A DNA stretch of 64,000 nucleotides from Prevotella sp. oral taxon 299 str. F0039. GTDB lineage: Bacteria; Bacteroidota; Bacteroidia; Bacteroidales; Bacteroidaceae. The notes beneath the pieces are model-generated. The model made no database searches. It was given only the letters and a program-made list of their open reading frames with translations, and was not told where the DNA came from. This document shows, piece by piece, positions 17,256-25,675 of this stretch. The DNA lies in contig NC_022111.1 of assembly GCF_000163055.2 (NCBI RefSeq), positions 1,674,001 to 1,738,000 on the forward strand, read 5' to 3'. Position numbers and translations under genes: made by a program. How positions within the stretch are numbered: the first letter of the stretch is position 1; every line of letters begins with the position of its first letter.

Positions 17256-18704
17256 ATGAAGCATTCAAATATATCATTATCTATATATAAGAGTTGTACG
17301 ATTGTACTATGTTGTTTAGTTCTATTCGTTGCAACATCTTGCTCAGATTGGTTCGATGTTAGTCCTAAAACAGATGTAAAAGCAAAAGAACTCTTCTCTA
17401 CAGAAGCAGGATTTGAAAGTTCTTTAACTGGTATTTATCTGTTAATGACCGACAGAGATGTTTATGGAGGCGATATGTCGTATGGATTATTAGATCAGCT
17501 AGCACAGCAATACGATTATATTCCTGATGGAGCTAATGACCGAAACGCAATCTATAACTACGAAACTGCAACTACAGATGGTTTCAGAACCAAACAAAGA
17601 CTTGCAGATTCGTGGATCAAACTTTATAATATAATTGCCAATTGTAACAATTTTATAAAGTGGCTTGATCTTAAAGGAGATGAAGTTGTGCGCAATGTTA
17701 ATACACGAAAGCTTTATAGAGCCGAAGCTCTTGCTATTCGTGCATATTGTCATTTCGATCTACTTAGAGCATGGGGACCATGGAAATATAGCCTAGAATC
17801 ATCATCAACAGGCAAATTAACCATTCCTTATCGAACCATTGCCGACAACACCAAGCAACCACTTCTACCTGCAAAAGATGTTATTGCACTTATTTTGAAA
17901 GATCTTTCAGACGCAAAAAACTTATTGGTTAGCGAACAAAATGAAAGTCTTAAAACAAGTGATAGACGTTATCGTTTCAATTATCATGCAGTGAATGCTC
18001 TTTTAGCACGTGTTTATAGCTATGCTGGTGATCGTGAAAATGCTATTGCGTCAGCTGAAGAAGTAATTAAAAAGAGTGGTTTAGAGTTGAGTTCAAACAA
18101 TCAAGACGATCCTATTCTTTTCTCAGAATGTATTTGTGCATTGCATAAATACCATTTAACAGAATCTCTTTCACAGTATTGGGCAGATGGAGATAAGTAC
18201 ACAACGCAATATTTCATTCGTTCAGAACGCTTTAATAAGTATTTTGAAGTATCAGGAAATCTGAAAGAAGATATGCGTACTAAGACTGCTGCTTTCTACG
18301 AACATTCTTCAACAAAGACAGCTCTTTCACGCAAATATAGCATTAATTCGCAAGAAGCAATCCCATTAATACGTCTTCCAGAAATGTATTATATTCTTGC
18401 AGAAAATACTTCTGACTTAACAAAAGCTGCTAAATATCTTAATGCAGTGCGCAATAAACGAGGCTACTCACGTGCAGTTAATGTGAAGTTTACTGATGCA
18501 GCAACCCAACAAGAAGCATTAGATAAAGAGTTCCGAAAAGAATTTTATGCAGAAGGACAATATTGGTACTTCTTGAAACGTCACGGAATCACCGCTTTAT
18601 CTTATGACAATACCGTTATTTTAACGCAAGAACGCTTTGAATTTCCATTGCCAGATGCCGAAAAAGAATATGGTTGGACTGCATCACACGATGCTACACG
18701 CTAA
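17256..18704 (+). CDS. SusD/RagB surface lipoprotein
   Basis: 482 residues, lipoprotein signal with C29 in FVATSCSDW. Typical SusD features: N-terminal FDVSPKTDVKAKELFSTEAGFESSLTGIY, TPR-like helices with RAEALAIRAYCHFDLLRAWG, and the C-terminal segment L-P-E-M-Y-Y-I-L-A-E-N then A-V-R-N-K-R-G. It should form the lid over the SusC pore at 13878-17246 and bind the substrate at the surface. The C-terminus ends soon after FPLPDAEKEYGWT, as is usual. Confidence 0.93.
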   Translation: MKHSNISLSIYKSCTIVLCCLVLFVATSCSDWFDVSPKTDVKAKELFSTEAGFESSLTGIYLLMTDRDVYGGDMSYGLLDQLAQQYDYIPDGANDRNAIYNYETATTDGFRTKQRLADSWIKLYNIIANCNNFIKWLDLKGDEVVRNVNTRKLYRAEALAIRAYCHFDLLRAWGPWKYSLESSSTGKLTIPYRTIADNTKQPLLPAKDVIALILKDLSDAKNLLVSEQNESLKTSDRRYRFNYHAVNALLARVYSYAGDRENAIASAEEVIKKSGLELSSNNQDDPILFSECICALHKYHLTESLSQYWADGDKYTTQYFIRSERFNKYFEVSGNLKEDMRTKTAAFYEHSSTKTALSRKYSINSQEAIPLIRLPEMYYILAENTSDLTKAAKYLNAVRNKRGYSRAVNVKFTDAATQQEALDKEFRKEFYAEGQYWYFLKRHGITALSYDNTVILTQERFEFPLPDAEKEYGWTASHDATR

Positions 18705-18737
18705 TCACTTTGTATAATCCTAAAAAAAATAACAAAG

Positions 18738-20009
18738 ATGAATATCAAGTTTCAATATATATTTTTAGCAATATTCGCAGGTTTCCTTGCAACATCTTGT
18801 AAAGAAGAAACCGTTGAACTCTATAATTCTTCAGATGGTGTCTATTTCAATTATGGAAACAAAGACGCTCTTCAAGCAATAGTAAACTTTGCAGATTCTA
18901 TTTTAACTGCCCCTACAGAAATTTCTGTTCCTGTGAAATTGAAGCTCATGGGTCGTGCTTCTGATAAGCAACGAACAGTTGTTTTAAAGTCGAGAGCAGT
19001 GCAAGGAGTGGCAGAAGCAATGGTAACATGTCCTGAAGTTGTGTTCGAACCCAACGAAATTCTAAAAGATGTGATAGTGAAAGTGGCACGTCCATCAATA
19101 TTAGATTCAACATTTCAAGCACAAGTATATATTAGCGATGTAGAAGGTAACAACCAAATAGGACCTGGACTCAAGAATTTTACCAGCTTTACTATCTATG
19201 CCAAAGAAGAATATACAAAGCCTATGCAATGGGAAGGTATGGCTAGTTCGTATTTAGGCGAGTGGAGTATGGCAAAACAAATATTGCTAGTGCACATCAG
19301 TAAGAATAACAAATTTTATACAACAAACGATTATAACAAGTTTGTTCAATGGAACTTACAAGCAATAGACAGCTTGCGTACTCAACAAAAGAAGAGTCCA
19401 CAAACTCCTATAACAGTTGATATTCCATTTACAAACGATAATTCCTACGACAAGCCATGGTATTGGGGAACCTTGCAAGATACCTATCTTGGAACTTATA
19501 AAAGTGGTTCTTTCGTAGGACTTTGTAACGGATTAGACGTCACAACAGCCAATGAATATACTATTTTTAATGGAGATGAAACAGCAATGCAAAACCTTAA
19601 TAAGCAAGCCGTGGGTCAAATGCTCTTAAAGTATAACACTTATTATCAAGATGGTTGGCGTCAAGGAAATACATATAAAGACTTCTTCTATGTCCCAATG
19701 CTTCAAAACTCTACATATGAGTTGATAGAACCACAAGCATGGAAAGACGAACAAGGTGGTAAAGAACTTATCGAGAAGTATTATGGAACCTACTCTTTAG
19801 AGAAATATCAATTCATGGTGAAAGTGTGGTTGCAGCATAAAGGAAGCGATTTTGTTATCAATCAGCTCTTCCCTGTTATGAATGAATGGGGTAATGTGCA
19901 TTGGGATGATTCACTAGGAGGTGAAGATGCCATTAAAGCTTGTAACAAACTATTCCGTGAGAAAGCTGCGCAAGGAAACTATTCATTCACTTTCCCAGAG
20001 GTGCAATGA
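18738..20009 (+). CDS. DUF4843 lipoprotein, long form
   Basis: 423 residues with a lipoprotein signal (GFLATSCKEE, C21). The first half (YNSSDGVYFNYGNKDALQAI, then VPVKLKLMGRASDKQRTVVL) fits DUF4843, an immunoglobulin-like domain next to SusC/D pairs. The copy in the second module (60695) is only 228 residues. The extra about 200 C-terminal residues here, rich in aromatic residues (YYQDGWRQGNTYKDFFYVPM), are of unknown nature. Probably a surface-exposed partner of the SusC/D complex. The gap after it holds the 88-bp element copy C. Confidence 0.75.
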   Translation: MNIKFQYIFLAIFAGFLATSCKEETVELYNSSDGVYFNYGNKDALQAIVNFADSILTAPTEISVPVKLKLMGRASDKQRTVVLKSRAVQGVAEAMVTCPEVVFEPNEILKDVIVKVARPSILDSTFQAQVYISDVEGNNQIGPGLKNFTSFTIYAKEEYTKPMQWEGMASSYLGEWSMAKQILLVHISKNNKFYTTNDYNKFVQWNLQAIDSLRTQQKKSPQTPITVDIPFTNDNSYDKPWYWGTLQDTYLGTYKSGSFVGLCNGLDVTTANEYTIFNGDETAMQNLNKQAVGQMLLKYNTYYQDGWRQGNTYKDFFYVPMLQNSTYELIEPQAWKDEQGGKELIEKYYGTYSLEKYQFMVKVWLQHKGSDFVINQLFPVMNEWGNVHWDDSLGGEDAIKACNKLFREKAAQGNYSFTFPEVQ

Positions 20010-20045
20010 AAACTCTTGAAATATAATAACTTAAGTTCTCTTATT

Positions 20046-20133
20046 TGAAAGCATTGTTATTGCAGTATAATATCATTGCTTTTGTCGCACAAAAGCAATG
20101 ATATTAAGAGCCAAAAGCTATACTTTTTAAGAA
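20046..20133 (+). repeat. 88-bp element, copy C: four 22-bp palindromic units
   Basis: The units are 20046-20067, 20068-20089, 20090-20111 and 20112-20133. Unit 4 is the weakest (A for G at column 11). This copy is exceptional in lying inside a Sus-type gene run, between the DUF4843 and PKD-like genes, only 67 bp before the start codon at 20201. Confidence 0.88.
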
Positions 20134-20200
20134 TATACAGAACGTGGTTGTTAGCCTAAAACAAATATAAGTTTAGACAAACAGAAAAAACAATAGTTGT

Positions 20201-21892
20201 ATGAACATAAAAAATATAATTCTAGTGACGAGCATTGTTGCCCTTTCTTCATGCTATGGAGACAAAGGAAACTATGTGTATAACTTCGATGAGATGAACT
20301 CTATCGATTCATTAGAGTTCACACCCGCTTCGGTTGAAACCCTTAATGGACAGACAATCGAATTTACCCAGCCTTTAACTGCCGATGAAGCGCAAAAAAG
20401 AGTTGAGGTAACAGTGCGTCAATCGCATAATAAGAATACTGATTTACTTGACTTTAGATGGATTTTATCTTATCAAAAGGATAAGAAAACGGTGAGCGAT
20501 ACAATTAAAACAAAGGGGCATCTTGATGTAACTCTACCCGTGAAACAAGATACACGCATTTCTGTTCGACTAGAAGTGAAAGACCAAAGCACAGGACTTG
20601 CGTCTTATCGTAACTTCACAATCGCAACTCGTCCTATCTATAAAAATAGTTTGTTCTTCCTACATGGAAAGGCGGGAGATGTGCATTTGGGTAATATCGA
20701 AACCATTGGAGCTACAACTCAAGTGCGGAGCGATGCCTATAAACTTATTTATAAAGATGCAACCAACGTGTTTGCAGACGCTTATAAATTGATGTATCAT
20801 TATGGATTAGTGTCAGTAGGACGAGATTTCTTGCAGAAATATGGTCTCATAGTATTCTCTAATAATGGAGAAACAAAGGTTTATAACCCTTTCGGTATGG
20901 TGCCAAGATTTACAGAATATAAAGATTTTGTTATTCCTCAAACACCTCAGGGGGCATTCCTTCCAAGTAATATAATAATGACTGGTGATCCTTCTAACCA
21001 ATCAGACTTCTATTGTATGATAGGAAAAGACGGCCGATTCCTTACTGCTCGCACTATTCCTTCATTTAAAACACCTGCAACCGATGGTTCAGTTTCAGAC
21101 TATAATGTAACTGCAGCAACTATAACTGCAAACGAATTTGTCTTTTGGGATGCACGCCACAAACGCTTCTTGCGTATGAATAAAGAGGATGGATATGGTA
21201 TTTGGGCAGAACAACAAGCTTATCAATCGCAGCTTTACAACCCTGTTCTTGATGCAAATGTCGATTTTACAAGTTTAGGAACAGCTCTTTCTCCTCAAGA
21301 CAAAACAGCAGTTCTTGGCTTTATTCAATATCGTGAGAACTACAGAAAAGCAATACCACATTTTATTTTCAAAGATAATAACTCTTCAAATTATTATCTT
21401 TATCAGCTAACATCAACCCGTGCAGAAAATGAAGGTAAAGAGGCAGAAAATACAACAGCTCCTGCATATACCATCAAGGGACAACGATTAGAGAACTTTA
21501 CACCTTCTTCTCCTTCTACAGTTCTATATAATACATGGTTCAGTACAGCTTTTGTGTTCTATGCCGAGGGTGCTGATGTGGTTCGACACAATTTGAATAA
21601 TGGTGATAAAACCGTTCTTTACACTGCTCCTGACGGTTATTCAATCTCTTGCTTGAAGTTCCGTTCTGACGACACCTTTATCTATTCTGGCGATCTTGGA
21701 CGCTATCTTACAATAGGAATGAATAAAGGTGATGAAGGAGCTATTAGTGAAATTAAACTCAACACTGCATCTGATGTCGACGAAACCTACCCAATTGTGG
21801 TTTATAACACTGATAATGAAGGAAAGAAGTTGGGCAATATCAAAGATGTTCAGTTTGTTCGTGAGTATTCATACAGCCTCCCAACACGATAA
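20201..21892 (+). CDS. PKD-like family lipoprotein
   Basis: 563 residues with a lipoprotein signal (VALSSCYGDKGNY, C18). The N-terminal part (YGDKGNYVYNFDEMNSIDSL, with paired Ig-like strands up to about 140) fits the PKD-like lipoproteins that accompany SusC/D and DUF4843. The C-terminal 400 residues look like a beta-propeller (repeated blades such as FVFWDARHKRFLRMNKEDGY and VVRHNLNNGDKTVLYTAPDG). It probably binds ligand at the surface. The gene is separated from DUF4843 by 191 bp that hold the copy C repeat, so it may have its own regulation. Confidence 0.75.
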   Translation: MNIKNIILVTSIVALSSCYGDKGNYVYNFDEMNSIDSLEFTPASVETLNGQTIEFTQPLTADEAQKRVEVTVRQSHNKNTDLLDFRWILSYQKDKKTVSDTIKTKGHLDVTLPVKQDTRISVRLEVKDQSTGLASYRNFTIATRPIYKNSLFFLHGKAGDVHLGNIETIGATTQVRSDAYKLIYKDATNVFADAYKLMYHYGLVSVGRDFLQKYGLIVFSNNGETKVYNPFGMVPRFTEYKDFVIPQTPQGAFLPSNIIMTGDPSNQSDFYCMIGKDGRFLTARTIPSFKTPATDGSVSDYNVTAATITANEFVFWDARHKRFLRMNKEDGYGIWAEQQAYQSQLYNPVLDANVDFTSLGTALSPQDKTAVLGFIQYRENYRKAIPHFIFKDNNSSNYYLYQLTSTRAENEGKEAENTTAPAYTIKGQRLENFTPSSPSTVLYNTWFSTAFVFYAEGADVVRHNLNNGDKTVLYTAPDGYSISCLKFRSDDTFIYSGDLGRYLTIGMNKGDEGAISEIKLNTASDVDETYPIVVYNTDNEGKKLGNIKDVQFVREYSYSLPTR

Positions 21893-21962
21893 TTAAGAGC
21901 AAAATATTTGAAAGAAATATTGTCAACAAATGACTTAATATAACAAATTATCAATACAAATA

Positions 21963-23117
21963 ATGAACATGCAAACGTTTGTATCAACTAATATGAAGCG
22001 AAAAGGCAAAAGTCTGTTTTTAACTATTGTGCTGTTGTGTTTCCCTTTCCTCTCTTTTGCGCAGAAAACAAGTAGTTTAACTGGTGAAATAAAAGGCTTG
22101 ACTGAGGGAAAATTACAAATCTTAGTACGAACATCAGAAACGAAATGGGATACAATTAGTACTACTCCATTTTCTAATGGCATGTTTTCTTTTTCACAAA
22201 TAAAGGTCGCTCGCCCCATGTTTGCACGCATAGCGGTGGTTGGTTATCAAGGAGGTTTTAACTTTTTCTTAGAACCTAATGCTACCTATAAAGCCTTATT
22301 GCGTGACGGAGAGGGCTGGTTTATCACTGGAGGAGAGTTGCAAAACGCACAGGTAGAATATCAAAAAGGACGTGGTGTGTTGCAACATCAACTCGTAAAG
22401 TTACAAGAAAAGAGTGATAGTTTGCGTAAAGCATTAAAATATGGTAGTGCAAGTAAAATAAATGATACTATCTCTATCATCAAAAAAGATTTAGAGATGC
22501 TTCGCACTTCTTATTTAAGTGCTAACAATAACATTCTTTCTGCTGCTTTAGTTCTTCAAGAATTAGAAGAAATGGATGCTCCTTTAAGTGGTTGTAAAGA
22601 ACTTTATGCTCAGTTAGGAGAAGGCGCAAAAGCAAGTAGCTGTGGTGAGATTGTGAACCAACGCATACAACGTTTAGAGAAAATTAGCAGGGGAAGTAAG
22701 GCTCCCGACTTCACTCTTCCTACCTTAGATGGTAAGACCTTCACCCTAAGCGCAATGCAAGGAAAGGTGAAAATTGTAGACTTTTGGGCTTCATGGTGCG
22801 GTCCTTGCCGACTCAATAACCCTGTGTTACGCCAGTTATATGCAGATTTTCATAGCAAAGGACTCGATATTGTGAACGTTTCTCTCGACGAAAAACGTGA
22901 TCGTTGGGTTGAGGCTGTGAAACAAGATAAATTGGTTTGGACTCAGGTTTCATCTCTAAAAGGCTGGAAAGATCCTGTAACTCAGCTTTATAGTATCACT
23001 GCTATTCCTGCAATTTTTGTTCTCGACGCTGATAATAATATTATTGCAAGCGGTTTGCATGGTGAAGAATTGAAGAACTTTGTTAGCGGTTTATTTGCCG
23101 AAAAGAGCGTAAAATAA
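21963..23117 (+). CDS. TlpA-like thiol-disulfide oxidoreductase with DUF4369-like N-terminus
   Basis: 384 residues as framed; the signal peptide begins at the internal methionine at 21993 (MKRKGKSLFLTIVLLC), which may be the true start. Residues 40-130 form a DUF4369-like beta domain, followed by a helical linker and a thioredoxin fold (about 245-380). The active site is C279-G-P-C282 in FWASWCGPCR, with the cis-proline loop in TAIPAIFV. It should act in the periplasm as a disulfide reductase or isomerase, or resolve oxidised partners. It lies 70 bases after the PKD-like gene and 121 before a second TlpA-like gene. Confidence 0.88.
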   Translation: MNMQTFVSTNMKRKGKSLFLTIVLLCFPFLSFAQKTSSLTGEIKGLTEGKLQILVRTSETKWDTISTTPFSNGMFSFSQIKVARPMFARIAVVGYQGGFNFFLEPNATYKALLRDGEGWFITGGELQNAQVEYQKGRGVLQHQLVKLQEKSDSLRKALKYGSASKINDTISIIKKDLEMLRTSYLSANNNILSAALVLQELEEMDAPLSGCKELYAQLGEGAKASSCGEIVNQRIQRLEKISRGSKAPDFTLPTLDGKTFTLSAMQGKVKIVDFWASWCGPCRLNNPVLRQLYADFHSKGLDIVNVSLDEKRDRWVEAVKQDKLVWTQVSSLKGWKDPVTQLYSITAIPAIFVLDADNNIIASGLHGEELKNFVSGLFAEKSVK

Positions 23118-23133
23118 TGCTCAAATAATAAAA

Positions 23134-23191
23134 CGAGAGTTCTATAAAGAGCAGCTTTATGGTGCTAATAGCTTTTGAAAAACTTTGAACT
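23134..23191 (+). other. Nested inverted repeats between the two TlpA-like genes
   Basis: The outer arms AGAGTTC (23134-23140) and GAACTCT (23185-23191) enclose ATAAAG/CTTTAT (23142-23147 and 23153-23158) and a short GCTA/TAGC. The transcript could fold into a small branched structure about 48 bases before the next start. There is no T-run, so it is not a terminator. Confidence 0.35.
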
Positions 23192-23238
23192 CTATGAGAA
23201 GATGATAGTAAAGTAAACAATTAAGAATCTATATCAAT

Positions 23239-25284
23239 ATGAAAAAAGAACTTTTATGTCTTTTTATGTTCTGCGGTAGTTATGCTGTAGCTCAGCAGAA
23301 CAATCATTATGTAATCTCAGGGTCAATGCGTATCGACTCTTTACGTTATACTCCTGAACGTATTAAGAAAGTATATTTAGCTCGTGAAGTAGACGGACAG
23401 AATGTTATTGTCGACTCTGCTGTTGTAGAAAAGGGGAGATTTAAATTTGAAGGTGTTGCTCCAACAACAGTAGAACCCTATCACATCACTGGCTTTGATA
23501 ATGGAAGTTTACAGTTCTTTTTAGAGCCTGGTACTATCGAAGTCTTGCCTTTTGATGGTCGTTTCCCTGTTGGAGCACATGTAAAAGGAACACCTGCTAA
23601 TGAAGTTCTTTATGCATATAAAAAACAAGAAAGTGATAATGTAGATATAGCAAAGCAGCGTATGGAAAAAGCTTTGTCTGCTTTTCCAGAGGCACAACGC
23701 AATGATGAAAAGTTTTTTTATCCTTATCAACGAGCTGTGTACTATGTAAATAGTCTTTCTCATCGCACTTCTGCAATGCGTTTTGTAACAGAACATCTTG
23801 ATTCGCCAGTTGCACTTTACATCATTAAATACGATTTATTGCGCTTTTTTACACCTCAAGTGCTAGAAGAGGTCTATCTAAAATCGGTGCCATCAGAATT
23901 GAGAAAGCACCCAATGTATCGTGAACTTACCAACTTGGTGCGTGCTGCAAACTTAGAAGTGGGTAAACCTGCTCCCGATATTGCAGGTAAAACACCAGAC
24001 GATAAAAGTCTTAGCTTATCTGACTTAAAAGGAAAATATGTGCTAATTGACTTCTGGGCATCATGGTGTGGACCATGTAGAAGAGAGTTCCCAGTGATTA
24101 AACAAGCTTTAGAAGAATTCAATGGAAAGATTCCTTTTACTGTATTGAGCTATTCAATTGATAGCAAAAAGAAAGATTGGGTAGATTGCATACAACGCAA
24201 TAGTTTAACTCATGCAAACTGGTATCATATCTCAACACTCCAAGGTTGGAGCTCTCCAGATGCCAAACTCTATAATGTTGAGGCGGTTCCACGCACAGTT
24301 CTTATCAGTCCTGAAGGCGATATTATGGCTTTTGACCTACGTGGTGAACAGCTAATTGCTACTTTAAGAAAGATAAGTAATGGCGAATGGAAACCTATTG
24401 CAAAGCCAACAATTGTTTCAGATAATGGTTTATTGACCGAAGATGTGAAACCCGATGTTGCAGATCAACAAATTTATCAAGACTATTTAGCTTTTGATAA
24501 GGTGAAGGAACAACAAATTGAACAAGGAATTGCTAAGCTACGTAACACAAAAGGAGAGGCTTATCTTGATACAAAAGAAGGTAAGATAGATGCTACTAGC
24601 ATTGCAAAGATTGCCGAAATCGACTATATGGCAAATCGTTTGAATTTCCTTCTAGAGCACAATGAAACTCCTTTGATGCCACTTTTGATGCAACGTGATA
24701 TCTTAAAGCTATTTAACAAAGAATATGGAAGACAATTTGTAGCAGCTGTTGCTCCTCCTATCTTGCAACATCCCAATACTCGTTCTCTAGAGAATAGCAT
24801 TCGTTCGCTCAACTTAATGCAAGGAAATGATGCTCCAGATATCAACCTTCAATTAGCAGATGGAATCGAAAAGCGTTTGAGTAGCTGCTTAGGTAAGTAT
24901 GTATTGCTTTCTTTCTGGGAATCAGACAATGCTTCTTGCAAAGACGAAATGGCACGACTAAAGAAACTCTATGGCGAAACTAAGGCTCAAAAAGATAAAT
25001 TCGTAATGGTAAGTTGCTCATTAGATAGTGACCTAACAACATGGAAGAACGCAATGAAGTCTCTCGGAATTAATCGTGAAGGTTGGTTGCAAGCATGCGA
25101 TGGAAAGGGAGCTCAATCTACATCGGCTCGTCTGTTTCATGTAAAAGATGTTCCACAACATGTGTTGATTGACCCAGAAGGAAAGGTAATTTCCTTAACA
25201 TTGCGTGGCGATGAGCTATTAATGCGAGTTAAACAAATTCTTTCTGGAGACCTGTATTATCAAAATGAAGGTGGAAAGAAATAA
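23239..25284 (+). CDS. Tandem TlpA-like protein: active plus degenerate thioredoxin domain
   Basis: 681 residues, signal peptide ending AVAQQ. In order: DUF4369-like domain (25-115), helical linker, first thioredoxin domain (about 240-380) with C277-G-P-C280 in FWASWCGPCR, a second helical linker, then a second thioredoxin domain (about 530-670). In the second domain the matching site is W560-ESDNAS-C567: the first cysteine is replaced by N564 and only the second is kept. It retains the D-V-P-Q-H-V-L-I-D cis-Pro region. A one-cysteine domain could bind partners or act as a substrate clamp. The layout suggests internal duplication of a single-domain ancestor like the preceding gene. Confidence 0.87.
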   Translation: MKKELLCLFMFCGSYAVAQQNNHYVISGSMRIDSLRYTPERIKKVYLAREVDGQNVIVDSAVVEKGRFKFEGVAPTTVEPYHITGFDNGSLQFFLEPGTIEVLPFDGRFPVGAHVKGTPANEVLYAYKKQESDNVDIAKQRMEKALSAFPEAQRNDEKFFYPYQRAVYYVNSLSHRTSAMRFVTEHLDSPVALYIIKYDLLRFFTPQVLEEVYLKSVPSELRKHPMYRELTNLVRAANLEVGKPAPDIAGKTPDDKSLSLSDLKGKYVLIDFWASWCGPCRREFPVIKQALEEFNGKIPFTVLSYSIDSKKKDWVDCIQRNSLTHANWYHISTLQGWSSPDAKLYNVEAVPRTVLISPEGDIMAFDLRGEQLIATLRKISNGEWKPIAKPTIVSDNGLLTEDVKPDVADQQIYQDYLAFDKVKEQQIEQGIAKLRNTKGEAYLDTKEGKIDATSIAKIAEIDYMANRLNFLLEHNETPLMPLLMQRDILKLFNKEYGRQFVAAVAPPILQHPNTRSLENSIRSLNLMQGNDAPDINLQLADGIEKRLSSCLGKYVLLSFWESDNASCKDEMARLKKLYGETKAQKDKFVMVSCSLDSDLTTWKNAMKSLGINREGWLQACDGKGAQSTSARLFHVKDVPQHVLIDPEGKVISLTLRGDELLMRVKQILSGDLYYQNEGGKK

Positions 25285-25297
25285 AATATAACAGTAG

Positions 25298-25366
25298 AAA
25301 TCTCTCTTAAACAGATTGAACTATATGTGATATATAGTCATTGTTTAAGGGAGGTTTCTTTTTTTA
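25298..25366 (+). terminator. Terminator after the first Sus/TlpA gene run
   Basis: A 16-bp stem, 25298-25313 against 25342-25357 (with two G-T pairs), encloses a further ACTATAT/ATATAGT hairpin and is followed by CTTTTTTT. It lies 14 bases after the stop codon. Confidence 0.85.
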
Positions 25367-25510
25367 TGTGTCAAAAAGGAAGAAATACCAAAGTCTTTCT
25401 AGAAATAGTATAAAGTTTAATACACTAAAAGGATAGCAAATTATATAAAAGTGAGGAAGGATTGGGATTTCTTTTTTGAGTTTTGATGAGAAAATACCTA
25501 GAAGTAGGTA

Positions 25511-25541
25511 TTGTGGAACAAGGCAAATCGCCCTAACTTTG
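25511..25541 (+). promoter_or_regulatory. Promoter of the FecA-like/SusCD run
   Basis: TTG (25511-25513), 20 nt, then TAACTTTG (25534-25541), an exact TAnnTTTG. The transcript would start near 25548, leaving a leader of about 128 nt before the ATG at 25676. The leader holds an inverted repeat CATGGTA/TACCATG (25592-25598 and 25613-25619). Confidence 0.75.
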
Positions 25542-25675
25542 CCGAAAATTTTAAAATCTTCACCTATTATTTTAAAAATGACTTCACTGCTCATGGTAGG
25601 TAATTTGTTAGTTACCATGGTTGAGATGCGTTGTCTTCAACTTATAAAAGCACGATAAGTCTTGACAAATTAGTT

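Noticed and set aside
25548..25675. Cobalamin or TPP riboswitch in the FecA-like leader
   Set aside because: None of the conserved boxes of those classes is present and the region is short.
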